64,000 nt of DNA from Clostridium polyendosporum (GTDB taxonomy: Bacteria; Bacillota; Clostridia; Clostridiales; Clostridiaceae), in assembly GCF_018332455.1 (NCBI RefSeq), contig NZ_BOPZ01000020.1, forward strand, positions 1 to 64,000, in the 5' to 3' direction. The translations under genes and the position numbers were made by a program. Of this stretch, positions 54,368 to 64,000 are shown piece after piece (the stretch's first letter is position 1; each line of letters opens with the position of its first letter). Below the pieces are notes generated by a model that saw only the letters and a program-made list of their open reading frames with translations, had not been told where the DNA came from and ran no database searches.

Positions 54368-54398
54368 AGGGGGAGAAAAGTATGTAAAATTGCATACA
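54368..54398 (+). other. Start-stop element (SD + ATG TAA) in the xylE leader
   Basis: AAGGGGGAG is followed at good spacing by ATG 54382 and immediately TAA 54385-54387. A GTATG...CATAC palindrome (54381-54398) covers it. It is either a minimal start-stop leader or the stub of a lost gene. Confidence 0.4.
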
Positions 54399-54520
54399 TC
54401 TTGATGGGTTTTTTCATAAGTAAAAGGTCTTTTGTTTAAGTAATTTATTAACTCAAAGTAGAAAGGAGGATAAAGACAGATTTTAGAATATTAAAACATA
54501 AAGAATTAAGTTACTAGAAG

Positions 54521-54840
54521 TTGTCTTTTAATCATATTAATGTTAATGTTTGCAAGGTGATTGAAAAGGTTTTTTAAAATCGGTTATATGGAATTAGAGG
54601 CATTATTAAAGCTTATTACTAAATGGAATTAAAGGATCATTAATAATCCGGTACTTGTTTGACTAATCAATGGTTTATTTTAAATTATCTTTTAATCATA
54701 TTAATGTTTGTAAGTTGATTGAGAACGTTTTTTATAAATGGGCTATATAGAATTGAAGGCGTTATTAAAGTTTATTACTAAATGAAATTAAAGGAGCATT
54801 GATAACCAGGTACTGCTTGGACAATCGATAGTTCACTTTA
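54521..54840 (+). repeat. Imperfect tandem duplication of ~160 bp in the xylE leader
   Basis: Copy 1 at 54521-54682 and copy 2 at 54686-54840 share long blocks such as CTTTTAATCATATTAATG, TTATTACTAAATG and AATTAAAGGA, in the same order with scattered changes and a 6-base gap. No good reading frame runs through them. They fill most of the 882-base gap before xylE; purpose unknown. Confidence 0.8.
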
Positions 54841-54907
54841 ATGTTACTTAGCAAATATTTAGTAAATTAAATTCTTTTTGGGTATTAAAATCTGTCTTTA
54901 ACAAACT

Positions 54908-56302
54908 ATGAAACAAAATCGAAACTCAGTTTATCTTTTTCTAATTACATTAGTGGCTACCATTGGAGGTTTACTTTTTGGATATGATACAGCTGTAATA
55001 TCTGGGGCTGAAAAATCATTAAAAGTGTATTTTACTGATAGTTTAAATCTAGGATCATTAGTACATGGAGCAACAATTTCAAGTGCATTAATAGGTTGTA
55101 TTATTGGAGGGATAATATCTGGTCGTTTCGCATCAAATTTTGGACGTAGGAAATCTCTTATTATAGCGTCAGTACTTTTCTTTGTATCAGCCCTTGGTTC
55201 TGCTTATCCTGAGTTTTTATTTTTCACAAAAGGGCACCCAACCATTTCTCTATTAATTGCTTTTAATATATATAGAATAATAGGGGGAATTGGTGTTGGT
55301 TTAGCTTCAGCGATTTGTCCAATGTATATCGGAGAAATTGCTCCTGCTGATATTCGTGGTCGATTAATATCTTTCAATCAACTTATGATTATTATTGGAA
55401 TGCTAGTCGTTTACTTTGTTAACTGGGCTATCGCTCACGGACAAACAATAGAATGGGTAAATGATATTGGCTGGAGATATATGTTTGCATCGAATGCCGT
55501 TCCAGCTATAATGTTTGGTTTACCTTTACTTTTCGTACCAGAATCACCACGTTACTTAGCACTAAAAGGTGAAGAGGATAAAGCTCTAGCTATTCTAACT
55601 AAAATTAATGGTTCTTCAGAAGCAAAAGCCATCTTAGAGGATATCAAACAAACAGCAACTGTAGATGATTCTACCGAAAAACTATTTGCCTACGGAAAAA
55701 CGGTAATTTTTATAGGAATAATGCTATCTGTTTTTCAACAGTTTGTTGGTATCAATGTTGCTTTGTATTATGCTCCAAGAATTTTTGAAAGTATGGGGGC
55801 TGCGCAAGATGCTTCTATGTTACAGACAATTGTTATGGGATTAGTTAATGTTATCTTTACTGTTGTTGCCATCATGACTGTTGATAAATGGGGACGTAAA
55901 CCTTTACTGGTAGTAGGCTCCGTTGGTATGGCTATTGGTATGTTTGGTGTGGCTGGTATGGCTTTTTCAAATATTATTGGAATTAGTACTTTAGTATTTA
56001 TTATTATATATACAGCTTCATTTATGATGTCATGGGGACCTATTTGTTGGGTACTAATTGCTGAAATCTTTCCTAACAAAATTCGTGGGAAAGCAGTGGC
56101 AATTGCTGTTGCTGCACAATGGGCTGCTAACTACCTAATTTCATCTACTTACCCAATGATGATGGAATATAGTGGTGCTCTAACTTATGGTTTTTACGGA
56201 CTGATGAGTGTTCTTTCAGCTCTATTTGTTTGGAAGTTTGTTCCTGAAACCAAAGGAAAGACTCTTGAAGAAATGGAAAAAGTTTGGGGAAAATCGGCGT
56301 AA
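54908..56302 (+). CDS. xylE: XylE-type D-xylose/sugar:proton symporter (MFS sugar porter)
   Basis: A 464-residue MFS sugar porter with 12 membrane segments, strongly like Escherichia coli XylE over its whole length: LVATIGGLLFGYDTAVISG, YRIIGGIGVGLASA, IRGRLISFNQ, FQQFVGINVALYYAPRIF, MTVDKWGRKPL, SWGPICWVLIAEIFPNKIRG and FVPETKGKTLEEME. The QQ and Trp sugar-contact positions are kept. Codon use is foreign: Arg is often CGT/CGA (e.g. GGTCGT, GGACGT, CGTGGTCGA) while neighbours use AGA. No clear ribosome site precedes ATG 54908. Probably acquired by transfer; candidate XylR boxes and a long leader lie upstream. Sugar specificity is inferred. Confidence 0.9.
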   Translation: MKQNRNSVYLFLITLVATIGGLLFGYDTAVISGAEKSLKVYFTDSLNLGSLVHGATISSALIGCIIGGIISGRFASNFGRRKSLIIASVLFFVSALGSAYPEFLFFTKGHPTISLLIAFNIYRIIGGIGVGLASAICPMYIGEIAPADIRGRLISFNQLMIIIGMLVVYFVNWAIAHGQTIEWVNDIGWRYMFASNAVPAIMFGLPLLFVPESPRYLALKGEEDKALAILTKINGSSEAKAILEDIKQTATVDDSTEKLFAYGKTVIFIGIMLSVFQQFVGINVALYYAPRIFESMGAAQDASMLQTIVMGLVNVIFTVVAIMTVDKWGRKPLLVVGSVGMAIGMFGVAGMAFSNIIGISTLVFIIIYTASFMMSWGPICWVLIAEIFPNKIRGKAVAIAVAAQWAANYLISSTYPMMMEYSGALTYGFYGLMSVLSALFVWKFVPETKGKTLEEMEKVWGKSA

Positions 56303-56327
56303 TATATTATAAAGCATGGTTTTAGAA

Positions 56328-56413
56328 TACCTCTATATATCTGAGGTATATATGTATCTCAAAAATGAATAAACGCCATCTTTTTTTGATGAATATTTAA
56401 ATTGGGTGGCGTT
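56328..56413 (+). terminator. Hairpins after xylE
   Basis: ATACCTC/GAGGTAT (56328-56349) and AAACGCCA/TGGCGTTT (56371-56413). Tails are only moderately T-rich. Confidence 0.45.
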
Positions 56414-56506
56414 TATATAGTTAACTCGAGTTGTGTACTAAATTTAGAAAATATTACATTGGATATTTTCCTATAAATTACATTTCCAAAATTAGAAAAA
56501 AATAAA

Positions 56507-56620
56507 GCATGAATTGCTCGAATACGTTAGGTTTATTGTTGTGAAGACAAAAAACCATAAGGAGGTCAATTCATGCCTACAACAATAATAAATCAAGATG
56601 AAGCAATAATCAATTAAACG
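56507..56620 (+). pseudogene. 5' fragment of a lost gene (possible transposase) with a sequestering leader
   Basis: AAGGAGGTC precedes ATG 56573, which gives MPTTIINQDEAIIN and then a stop. GCATGAATTG (56507-56516) pairs exactly with CAATTCATGC (56567-56576), so the start codon and its upstream bases lie in a stem; an inner GGTTT/AAACC stem also fits. Leaders that hide the start are common in insertion sequences, so this may be the left end of a dead element; no family could be named. Confidence 0.4.
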
Positions 56621-56630
56621 GTATTGGAGC

Positions 56631-56828
56631 ATGATATATCTAACCTATACTTTCCTTGAAATTCCAAGAATAGAAAAAGGAAAGAAAATGAAATTTGCAA
56701 CTCTTGATGATGTTATAGAATATTTCTGCGATAAATATTTGGTACAAATAATCAATTCTTCATATAATTGTGCTAAAGACAACATAGGGTCAAGCATTAC
56801 GTTTACCAAATTAGCACTTGTTACTTAA
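56631..56828 (+). pseudogene. 65-aa open frame, likely gene remnant
   Basis: ATG 56631 opens a frame of 65 codons containing KKMKFATLDDVIEYFCDKYL; no proper ribosome site (GGAG abuts the ATG). It lies directly after the 14-codon fragment at 56573 and could be another piece of the same dead gene. No domain recognised. Confidence 0.3.
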
Positions 56829-57680
56829 AAATTTCCTTTTTAGTGCACAGGTCTAGTAAAAAAATCTAGTAATTATTTTAAGAGATATTAAGAGATTAAG
56901 GAAGATATATGGGAATTTGTAAAGATAATTAAGAGAAAAGACAAAAAAATGGCAATTTGTTATTTTGCTATATGGAATATGGTTTTGTATAATGGAAAAG
57001 ATGTAACAATTAATTTGTTTAAAAGGAATCTTTACTTTTGTTAAATCTATACACAGTGTTTCTATATATTTCTACAAAGTTTTGTTGTAATGTGTAGTAG
57101 GAGTTTTTTGTAGAAAATAAATATAATATTCTTAGTTAGATATATTTACAAGGTAAATTGAAACTCTTAAATAAAATTATTATTAGTATATTCTTGGATT
57201 TAATAGGAAAATAAGTATATATGTGGATATTTTCGCTGTGAAAAACAATAAAATATTAAAAAAAAATTGAAAAATATGAAAGACTAGCCTTCAAGTATAT
57301 CTGACTTATATATTAGCAATAAATAACTATTTTTAATGAAAATCGAAAATGATTTAATAAAAGGTAATAATTTGATAAAAAAAAATACTTTTTATGTAAA
57401 TAAGTCGATTTGAAGGGGTTATGAAAAGGTTAACAATAAAAAGCGTTGAAAACATCACATAATACAGAATATTCTTGAAAATGAAAGAGAATATTATAAT
57501 AAGGAATGTAATCTTGAAATATGCATTAATCTAGTGGTAAATAGTTCAATTATGAATTATTAGATGATATTTAGCAATAACAAGTTTTTCTGAGTGTTTT
57601 TTCAAGGAATTTGGCTTTTTATTAATATGAAAAGAGTAATATAATACTTACATGAATGCTCAAATTTAAGGAGAATCAAA
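56829..57680. other. Gene-free AT-rich spacer before the atp operon
   Basis: About 850 bases of very AT-rich sequence without a credible gene. It holds an AGAATATTCT-containing hairpin (57466-57498) and a TATAAT at 57640-57645 with no good -35, the likeliest atpI promoter region. No repeat-family member was seen here. Confidence 0.5.
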
Positions 57681-58049
57681 ATGGAGAGAGTAGTTTCGAA
57701 ACTAATCTTTAATGTCTCTAAGATTAATATTATACTTGGTACCATAATTACAGTAATATTAACATTCTTTTTTGATACTAAAATTGGAAGTGCTTTTTTC
57801 CTAGGGACTATCATTTCTTCAGCAAGTTTTATAGCTAATGGATATGTGACCTCTTCTGTACTAAAAAGTCATAATAAGAGCATTGTGAAAGTTTATTTAA
57901 GTTATTTTATAAGATTATCCGTAATAGTTCTATGCGGTTCGATATTAATAAATGACATAAAAAGCTTGTTAGCCTATATTGTGGCATTTGTAGTTCATTT
58001 TATAGGTTTTACAATAAATGGATTTATCAATCAGAGAGGAAGTGATTAG
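57681..58049 (+). CDS. atpI: ATP synthase subunit I
   Basis: A 122-residue, four-membrane-segment protein in the AtpI/UncI position, first in the atp operon. Similarity is mostly in topology, as usual for this poorly conserved family; it is thought to assist c-ring assembly. AAGGAG precedes ATG 57681. Its stop is next to the atpB start. Confidence 0.82.
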   Translation: MERVVSKLIFNVSKINIILGTIITVILTFFFDTKIGSAFFLGTIISSASFIANGYVTSSVLKSHNKSIVKVYLSYFIRLSVIVLCGSILINDIKSLLAYIVAFVVHFIGFTINGFINQRGSD

Positions 58050-58059
58050 GGTGGAACCA

Positions 58060-58725
58060 ATGGAACCTATATACTCCTTACCATTAGGCAAATTAGGTAT
58101 ATTTCATGTAACAATGAGCATTGTTATCCAATGGTGCGTTATGTTAGCGTTAATTTTAGTAGCGCTATCTTTAACAAGTAATCTTAAGAAAGTACCTAGT
58201 AGAAAACAGACAGTAGCAGAATTATTATATACTAGTCTGAAGAACTTTGTTGAAGGTAATATGGGTAGTAATTATTTGTCTTATATTTCATTTATTGGAA
58301 CAATTGCTATCTATATATTAACCATGAACCTTGTACCTTTATTAGGATTTCAAGCGCCAACGCAAGATTTTAATGTTCCATTAGGGTTAGCTTTAATGGT
58401 ATTTGTAGTAGTACAGGGAAATGCTATAGTCAAAAGTGGAGTAGGGGGTTATTTACATGCCTACGCAACACCAATGCTTCCATTAACAATAATGGAAAGG
58501 ATTATGGTACCTGTATCAATGACACTGAGACTTTTTGGTAACATAGTAGCAGGTTCAGTAATAATTGATTTAGTTTATGAAGGTTTACGTCATTATAGCT
58601 GGTTTGCTACATTAGGTATTCCTGTACCTTTGCATGGCTTTTTTGACATATTTGATGGTACACTTCAAGCCCTCATATTTACAATGCTAACTATGATAAA
58701 CATAAGAGTTATGGCAGAACATTAA
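58060..58725 (+). CDS. atpB: ATP synthase Fo subunit a
   Basis: A 221-residue, multi-membrane-segment a subunit. The essential Arg lies in MTLRLFGNIVAG, and NPFI-like TMLTMINIRVMAEH closes it. It forms the ion half-channels against the c ring. Two starts are possible: GTG 58051, one base after the atpI stop, or ATG 58060 with AGGGTGG upstream; the latter is listed. Confidence 0.93.
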   Translation: MEPIYSLPLGKLGIFHVTMSIVIQWCVMLALILVALSLTSNLKKVPSRKQTVAELLYTSLKNFVEGNMGSNYLSYISFIGTIAIYILTMNLVPLLGFQAPTQDFNVPLGLALMVFVVVQGNAIVKSGVGGYLHAYATPMLPLTIMERIMVPVSMTLRLFGNIVAGSVIIDLVYEGLRHYSWFATLGIPVPLHGFFDIFDGTLQALIFTMLTMINIRVMAEH

Positions 58726-58736
58726 TTTTACATTAA

Positions 58737-58973
<237 letters not shown>

Positions 58974-59075
58974 TTTAAATTAAAGTTTATAATTAAAAAG
59001 TTAAAAACAAATATATTATAATTCAATAATTGTCAAAATTAAAAAATTGACTCCGAAGGGAGGCTATGAATAAGC

Positions 59076-59558
59076 ATGATGAATATAGACTGGTTACATG
59101 TTCTTGCAGCCGTAATTAACTTTATAATCCTATATCTTATATTAAAACATTTCTTCTTTAAGAAAGTTGAAAAAGTTATTGATGATAGACAAAATGATAT
59201 AGAATCAAAGTTAAATAAGGCTGACGAGGATGTTGAAAAAGCAAGAATGCTATTGCTTCAAAATGAACGTATTTTAAAATCAGCAAAAGAAGAAGGAAAG
59301 AAAATTACTGAAGTTCAAAAACAAAAGGCAGATAAAATCTACCAAGAAATTGTTGATGAAGCAAATAAGGAAGCTCGCACTATAGCAGACAGAGCTAGAG
59401 TGGAAGTAAAGAGAGAAAAAGAAAAAGCAGAACACGAAATCAAAGAGCAAGTTATAGAATTAGCAGTACTTCTTTCATCTAAAGCTCTAGAAGAAAGTAT
59501 TGATGAATCAAAACATAGAGAGCTTATCAATGATTTTATTGCTAAGGTAGGTATCTAG
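59076..59558 (+). CDS. atpF: ATP synthase Fo subunit b
   Basis: A 160-residue b subunit: one N-terminal membrane helix (about 7-27) and a long charged coiled coil forming the peripheral stalk. The ribosome site GAAGGGAGG is 12 bases from ATG 59076, while an out-of-frame ATG at 59066 sits at the ideal distance and would open a 17-codon frame. ATG 59079 is an alternative start. Confidence 0.94.
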   Translation: MMNIDWLHVLAAVINFIILYLILKHFFFKKVEKVIDDRQNDIESKLNKADEDVEKARMLLLQNERILKSAKEEGKKITEVQKQKADKIYQEIVDEANKEARTIADRARVEVKREKEKAEHEIKEQVIELAVLLSSKALEESIDESKHRELINDFIAKVGI

Positions 59559-59560
59559 CT

Positions 59561-60100
59561 ATGTATGAATATTTGGATAAAAGGTATGCACTTGCACTTT
59601 ATCAAGTAGCAGAAGAAAAAGGTAAAGTAGAGGAGTACATGCAAGATCTAAGAGAAATTTGTGATCTTGTGGATAATAATGCAGATTTTCATGAAGTTAT
59701 TAAACATCCTCAAATAAGTACAACGAAGAAGAAGAAGCTTTTTATTAATGTATTTAAAGATAATATTGATGAAGAACTCTTATCCTTTCTTTTAATTTTA
59801 ATAGAAAAGGATAGAATACTTTATCTTAAAGAAAAACTTAATGAGATGGAAAAAATCCATCTTGAAAGAAACAATACTTTACTTGCTAAAGTAAAGAGTG
59901 TAATTCCATTAAAAAAGGATCAAGTAGAGAAGTTAAAAGAAAATCTAGAAAAAAGATATGATAAAAATATCATATTACAACAAGAAATCGATAAAAGTAT
60001 AATCGGTGGACTCTACGTTAGGGTTGGCAATGATGTAATAGATGGAACTATAAAGTTAAAGTTAGATGAGATGAAGGCCTTAATGCTTAAGAGAGAATAG
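59561..60100 (+). CDS. atpH: ATP synthase F1 subunit delta
   Basis: A 179-residue OSCP/delta subunit: N-terminal helical bundle ([15 protein letters not shown]) and the C-terminal [22 protein letters not shown] signature. It joins the stalk to F1. Starts 2 bases after atpF. Confidence 0.96.
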   Translation: MYEYLDKRYALALYQVAEEKGKVEEYMQDLREICDLVDNNADFHEVIKHPQISTTKKKKLFINVFKDNIDEELLSFLLILIEKDRILYLKEKLNEMEKIHLERNNTLLAKVKSVIPLKKDQVEKLKENLEKRYDKNIILQQEIDKSIIGGLYVRVGNDVIDGTIKLKLDEMKALMLKRE

Positions 60101-60110
60101 AGGTGAGTCT

Positions 60111-61619
60111 ATGAATATTAAACCAGAAGAAATAACATCTATAATTAAAGGTGAAATTCAAAAATATGAAAAACAAATAAAGACTGTTGATTCAGGTACT
60201 ATTATTCAGATAGGTGATGGAGTTGCGAGAGTTTATGGTCTTGATGAATGTATGGGTGGTGAACTTCTTGAGTTCCCAAACAATGTATATGGTATGGCCT
60301 TAAACCTAGAACAAGATAATGTTGGTTGCGTTCTTTTAGGCTCTGAAGAGGGAATTAAAGAAGGTGACGTAGTAAAGAGAACTGGAAAAATAGTTGAGGT
60401 TCCTGTAGGTGATGATCTGATAGGTAGAGTTGTAAACTCTCTTGGTAAGCCATTAGATGGTAAGGGTCCAATTAAAAATGATGGTTTTAGACCAATAGAA
60501 GTTTCGGCTCCAAATATTATAGCAAGAAGTTCAGTTAATGAGCCATTACAGACTGGTATTAAAGCTATTGACTCAATGATTCCAATAGGAAGAGGACAAA
60601 GAGAGTTAATAATAGGTGATAGACAAACAGGTAAGACAGCTATAGCTTTAGATACAATTATTAATCAAAAGGGTAAAGATGTTGTATGTATATATGTTGC
60701 TATAGGACAAAAACAATCAACTGTAGCGCACATAGTTAATACGTTAACTGAAATGGGTGCAATGGATTATACGATAGTAGTTTCATCAACTGCTTCTGAT
60801 TCAGCACCACTTCAATATATAGCACCTTATGCAGGATGTTCTATGGGAGAATACTTCATGAATAAAGGAAAGCATGTACTTATAATATATGATGATCTTT
60901 CAAAACATGCAGTTGCTTATAGAACTATGTCATTATTACTTAGAAGACCACCAGGAAGAGAAGCTTATCCTGGAGATGTATTCTATATCCACTCAAGATT
61001 ACTTGAAAGAGCTGCGAAATTATCTGCAAAAAATGGTGGAGGTTCATTAACCGCACTACCAATAATTGAAACTTTAGCAGGAGACGTTACTGCATACATT
61101 CCAACTAATGTAATTTCAATCACTGACGGACAGATATTCCTTGAATCAGAATTATTCTATGCAGGACAAAGACCGGCAGTTAATCCAGGTATATCTGTAT
61201 CAAGAGTTGGTGGTAATGCTCAAATTAAAGCTATGAAGCAAGTTTCTGGTACATTAAGACTTGAACTTGCGCAATATAGAGAACTAGCAGCTTTTGCCCA
61301 ATTTGGTTCTGACCTTGACAAGGATACTCAAAGAAGACTTGAAAAGGGTAAAAGATTGATTGAAATACTTAAGCAGGATCAATATTCGCCAATGGACGTA
61401 GAAAAACAAATAATGATACTATACGCTGCTGTCAATGAATTCTTATCAGATATAAAGGTTTCTGAAGTAAGAAAGTTTGAAAAAGAATTCTTAGAATATA
61501 TGGATACTCATAATAGAGAAGTTGGTAAAGCAATAGTTGAACAAAAAACATTAACAGATGAAATTAAAACAAATCTTGAACAAGCAATAGTTGAGTTCAA
61601 GAAAGTATTCTTAAGTTAG
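60111..61619 (+). CDS. atpA: ATP synthase F1 subunit alpha
   Basis: A 502-residue alpha subunit with P-loop GDRQTGKTA, the [20 protein letters not shown] block and the VSRVGGNAQ segment. It forms the non-catalytic nucleotide sites in F1. GAGGTGAG precedes ATG 60111. Confidence 0.98.
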   Translation: MNIKPEEITSIIKGEIQKYEKQIKTVDSGTIIQIGDGVARVYGLDECMGGELLEFPNNVYGMALNLEQDNVGCVLLGSEEGIKEGDVVKRTGKIVEVPVGDDLIGRVVNSLGKPLDGKGPIKNDGFRPIEVSAPNIIARSSVNEPLQTGIKAIDSMIPIGRGQRELIIGDRQTGKTAIALDTIINQKGKDVVCIYVAIGQKQSTVAHIVNTLTEMGAMDYTIVVSSTASDSAPLQYIAPYAGCSMGEYFMNKGKHVLIIYDDLSKHAVAYRTMSLLLRRPPGREAYPGDVFYIHSRLLERAAKLSAKNGGGSLTALPIIETLAGDVTAYIPTNVISITDGQIFLESELFYAGQRPAVNPGISVSRVGGNAQIKAMKQVSGTLRLELAQYRELAAFAQFGSDLDKDTQRRLEKGKRLIEILKQDQYSPMDVEKQIMILYAAVNEFLSDIKVSEVRKFEKEFLEYMDTHNREVGKAIVEQKTLTDEIKTNLEQAIVEFKKVFLS

Positions 61620-61643
61620 CATAGCTTTTTATAAAGCTATGCA
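61618..61643 (+). other. Intercistronic hairpin between atpA and atpG
   Basis: GCATAGCTTT-TTAT-AAAGCTATGC, a perfect 10-bp stem just after the atpA stop and before the atpG ribosome site. The weak T tail (AATCTTTT) suggests processing, mRNA stabilisation or partial attenuation. Confidence 0.6.
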
Positions 61644-61664
61644 ATCTTTTAGGAGGTGGAATGT

Positions 61665-62513
61665 ATGGCAGCGGGACTTATTGAAATAAAACGCAGAATT
61701 AAGTCAGTTACCAATACAAAAAAGATAACAAAAGCCATGGGACTTGTTGCCACTTCTAAGCTTAGAAAAACTAGAATAGAATTAGACAAAAATAACAACT
61801 ATTATGATTCTATTAAGAAAGTTGCAGACGAGTTATTAAAAGTTATTGAAGATAATGATAGTATTTTTTTCAAAGGTAATAAATCGGATAAAAAATTATA
61901 TATTGTAGTATCTTCTGACTCAGGATTATGTGGAGGTTTTAATGGTAATCTAGCGTTAAACCTTAATGAAAAAGTAGAAGGTAATAAAGCTGATACTTTA
62001 GTTATGATAGTAGGGCAGAAGGGAATTCCATACATAAGAAAGTATGGTTTTGATACTGTAGCAGAGTATGTACAAATTCCTGATATACCAACAGTAAAAG
62101 AGGCTAAAGTTATATCTGAACATGCAGTGAAACTTTATAAAGATGATGAAGTAGGAGAAGTAAACATTGTTTATACGCACTTCTATTCACCAATTAAGCA
62201 GGTAGTCACTATTGATAAACTTTTACCTTTGGATAGAACCCAGAATTTTGGTAGAGCTGATATTTTAATAGAACCAAAAGGTAAAGAAGCAGTAGAAAAT
62301 ATCCTTGAAGTGTTTTTTAGAGGAAAGATTTTTAATTCTATGATACATTCAAAGGTTAGTGAACAAAGTTCTAGAATGCAAGCTATGGACGGAGCAACAA
62401 AAAATGCAAACGATCTTCTTGATTCTCTAAATATTAGATATAACAGAATAAGACAAACCGCTATCACTCAGGAAATTTCAGAAATAGTTGGAGGAGCTGA
62501 AGCTCAAAAATAG
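61665..62513 (+). CDS. atpG: ATP synthase F1 subunit gamma
   Basis: A 282-residue gamma subunit: N-terminal IEIKRRIKSVTNTKKITKAM and C-terminal ASEMA-like MQAMDGATKNANDLLDSLN with NRIRQTAITQEISEIVGGAEA. It is the rotating central stalk. AGGAGGTGG leads to ATG 61665; an out-of-frame ATG is four bases upstream. Confidence 0.97.
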   Translation: MAAGLIEIKRRIKSVTNTKKITKAMGLVATSKLRKTRIELDKNNNYYDSIKKVADELLKVIEDNDSIFFKGNKSDKKLYIVVSSDSGLCGGFNGNLALNLNEKVEGNKADTLVMIVGQKGIPYIRKYGFDTVAEYVQIPDIPTVKEAKVISEHAVKLYKDDEVGEVNIVYTHFYSPIKQVVTIDKLLPLDRTQNFGRADILIEPKGKEAVENILEVFFRGKIFNSMIHSKVSEQSSRMQAMDGATKNANDLLDSLNIRYNRIRQTAITQEISEIVGGAEAQK

Positions 62514-62516
62514 TAA

Positions 62517-63923
<1,407 letters not shown>

Positions 63924-63947
63924 TAGGACATAAAGGGGAGATTTCAT

Positions 63948-64000
63948 ATGAATACATTCAAGTTACACATTATCACTCCTACTAGAGAGGTGTACTCAGG
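63948..64000 (+). CDS. atpC: ATP synthase F1 subunit epsilon (partial, cut by window end)
   Basis: ATG 63948, after AAAGGGGAG, opens MNTFKLHIITPTREVYS, the usual N-terminus of AtpC. Only 17 codons lie inside the window. It completes the atpIBEFHAGDC order. Confidence 0.9.
   Translation, partial: MNTFKLHIITPTREVYS

Noticed and set aside
54521-54840. Duplicated small genes in the xylE leader
   Set aside because: The repeated units have stops in all frames and no start with a ribosome site, so they are described as a non-coding duplication.
59066-59119. 17-codon frame overlapping atpF as a real gene
   Set aside because: Too short and entirely determined by overlap with atpF; treated as a possible decoy start only.

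Overview
The window looks like a chromosomal segment of a spore-forming Clostridium (sensu stricto-like Firmicute). Base composition is very AT-rich and Arg is written almost only as AGA. Shine-Dalgarno sites are strong, with many TTG/GTG starts. Sporulation genes (spoIIR, yabG, CotS-family, SPOCS/DUF3794 proteins), thlA, a CO-dehydrogenase-like gene and an F1Fo ATP synthase operon with atpI all fit. No species call is attempted.

Layout. 1-260: end of a 23S rRNA gene, tRNA-Asn and the operon terminator. 376-10489: cell-envelope and housekeeping genes (polysaccharide deacetylase, an atypical response regulator, an LtaS-like sulfatase, YedF, a FAD oxidoreductase, an SGNH hydrolase, a RusA-like protein, tsaD and a membrane alpha/beta-hydrolase-fold protein). 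10615-15788: HtrA-like protease, Rrf2 regulator plus a CODH-like (CooS) gene, acetyltransferase, tRNA-Glu. 15891-31534: a spore-coat region in which three minus-strand GT4 glycosyltransferases alternate with plus-strand CotS-family kinase-fold genes, together with two SPOCS proteins, yabG, veg, a decayed radical SAM gene and an orphan solute-binding lipoprotein. 31642-35139: cyanophycinase-cyanophycin synthetase pair. 35583-54025: core genes (ispE, spoIIR, pyrG, rho, rpmE, tdk, a DUF1385-PrmC fusion, prfA, ywlC, a phosphatase, rpiB, upp, comEB, wecB, thlA). 54026-57680: an accessory island with a XylE-type transporter of foreign codon usage, a long leader carrying a tandem duplication, and gene remnants. 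57681-64000: atpIBEFHAGDC, cut in atpC.

Most interesting points. (1) A family of about 14 dispersed intergenic palindromic elements shares a core (TTTCAC-AA-GTGAAA followed by TCTGGCT) and, in the complete copies, GATAAACAACTTCA-like inverted termini; it looks like a MITE/REP-type family. (2) The CooS-like protein keeps the Fe-S ligands but appears to lack the Lys and His acid/base residues of true CO dehydrogenases; it sits behind an Rrf2 regulator that has three Cys, and recurring AGTATAG motifs lie in both promoters. This suggests a deviant hybrid-cluster-type enzyme rather than a CO oxidiser. (3) Several proteins have lost a signature catalytic residue: response regulator Asp to Asn, radical SAM Cys to Tyr plus a C-terminal truncation, hydrolase nucleophile Ser to Glu, RusA Asp to Asn. 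(4) The CotS/GT4 array looks like a spore-surface glycan module.

All calls come from reading the sequence and from memory of protein families. No database search or alignment was run.
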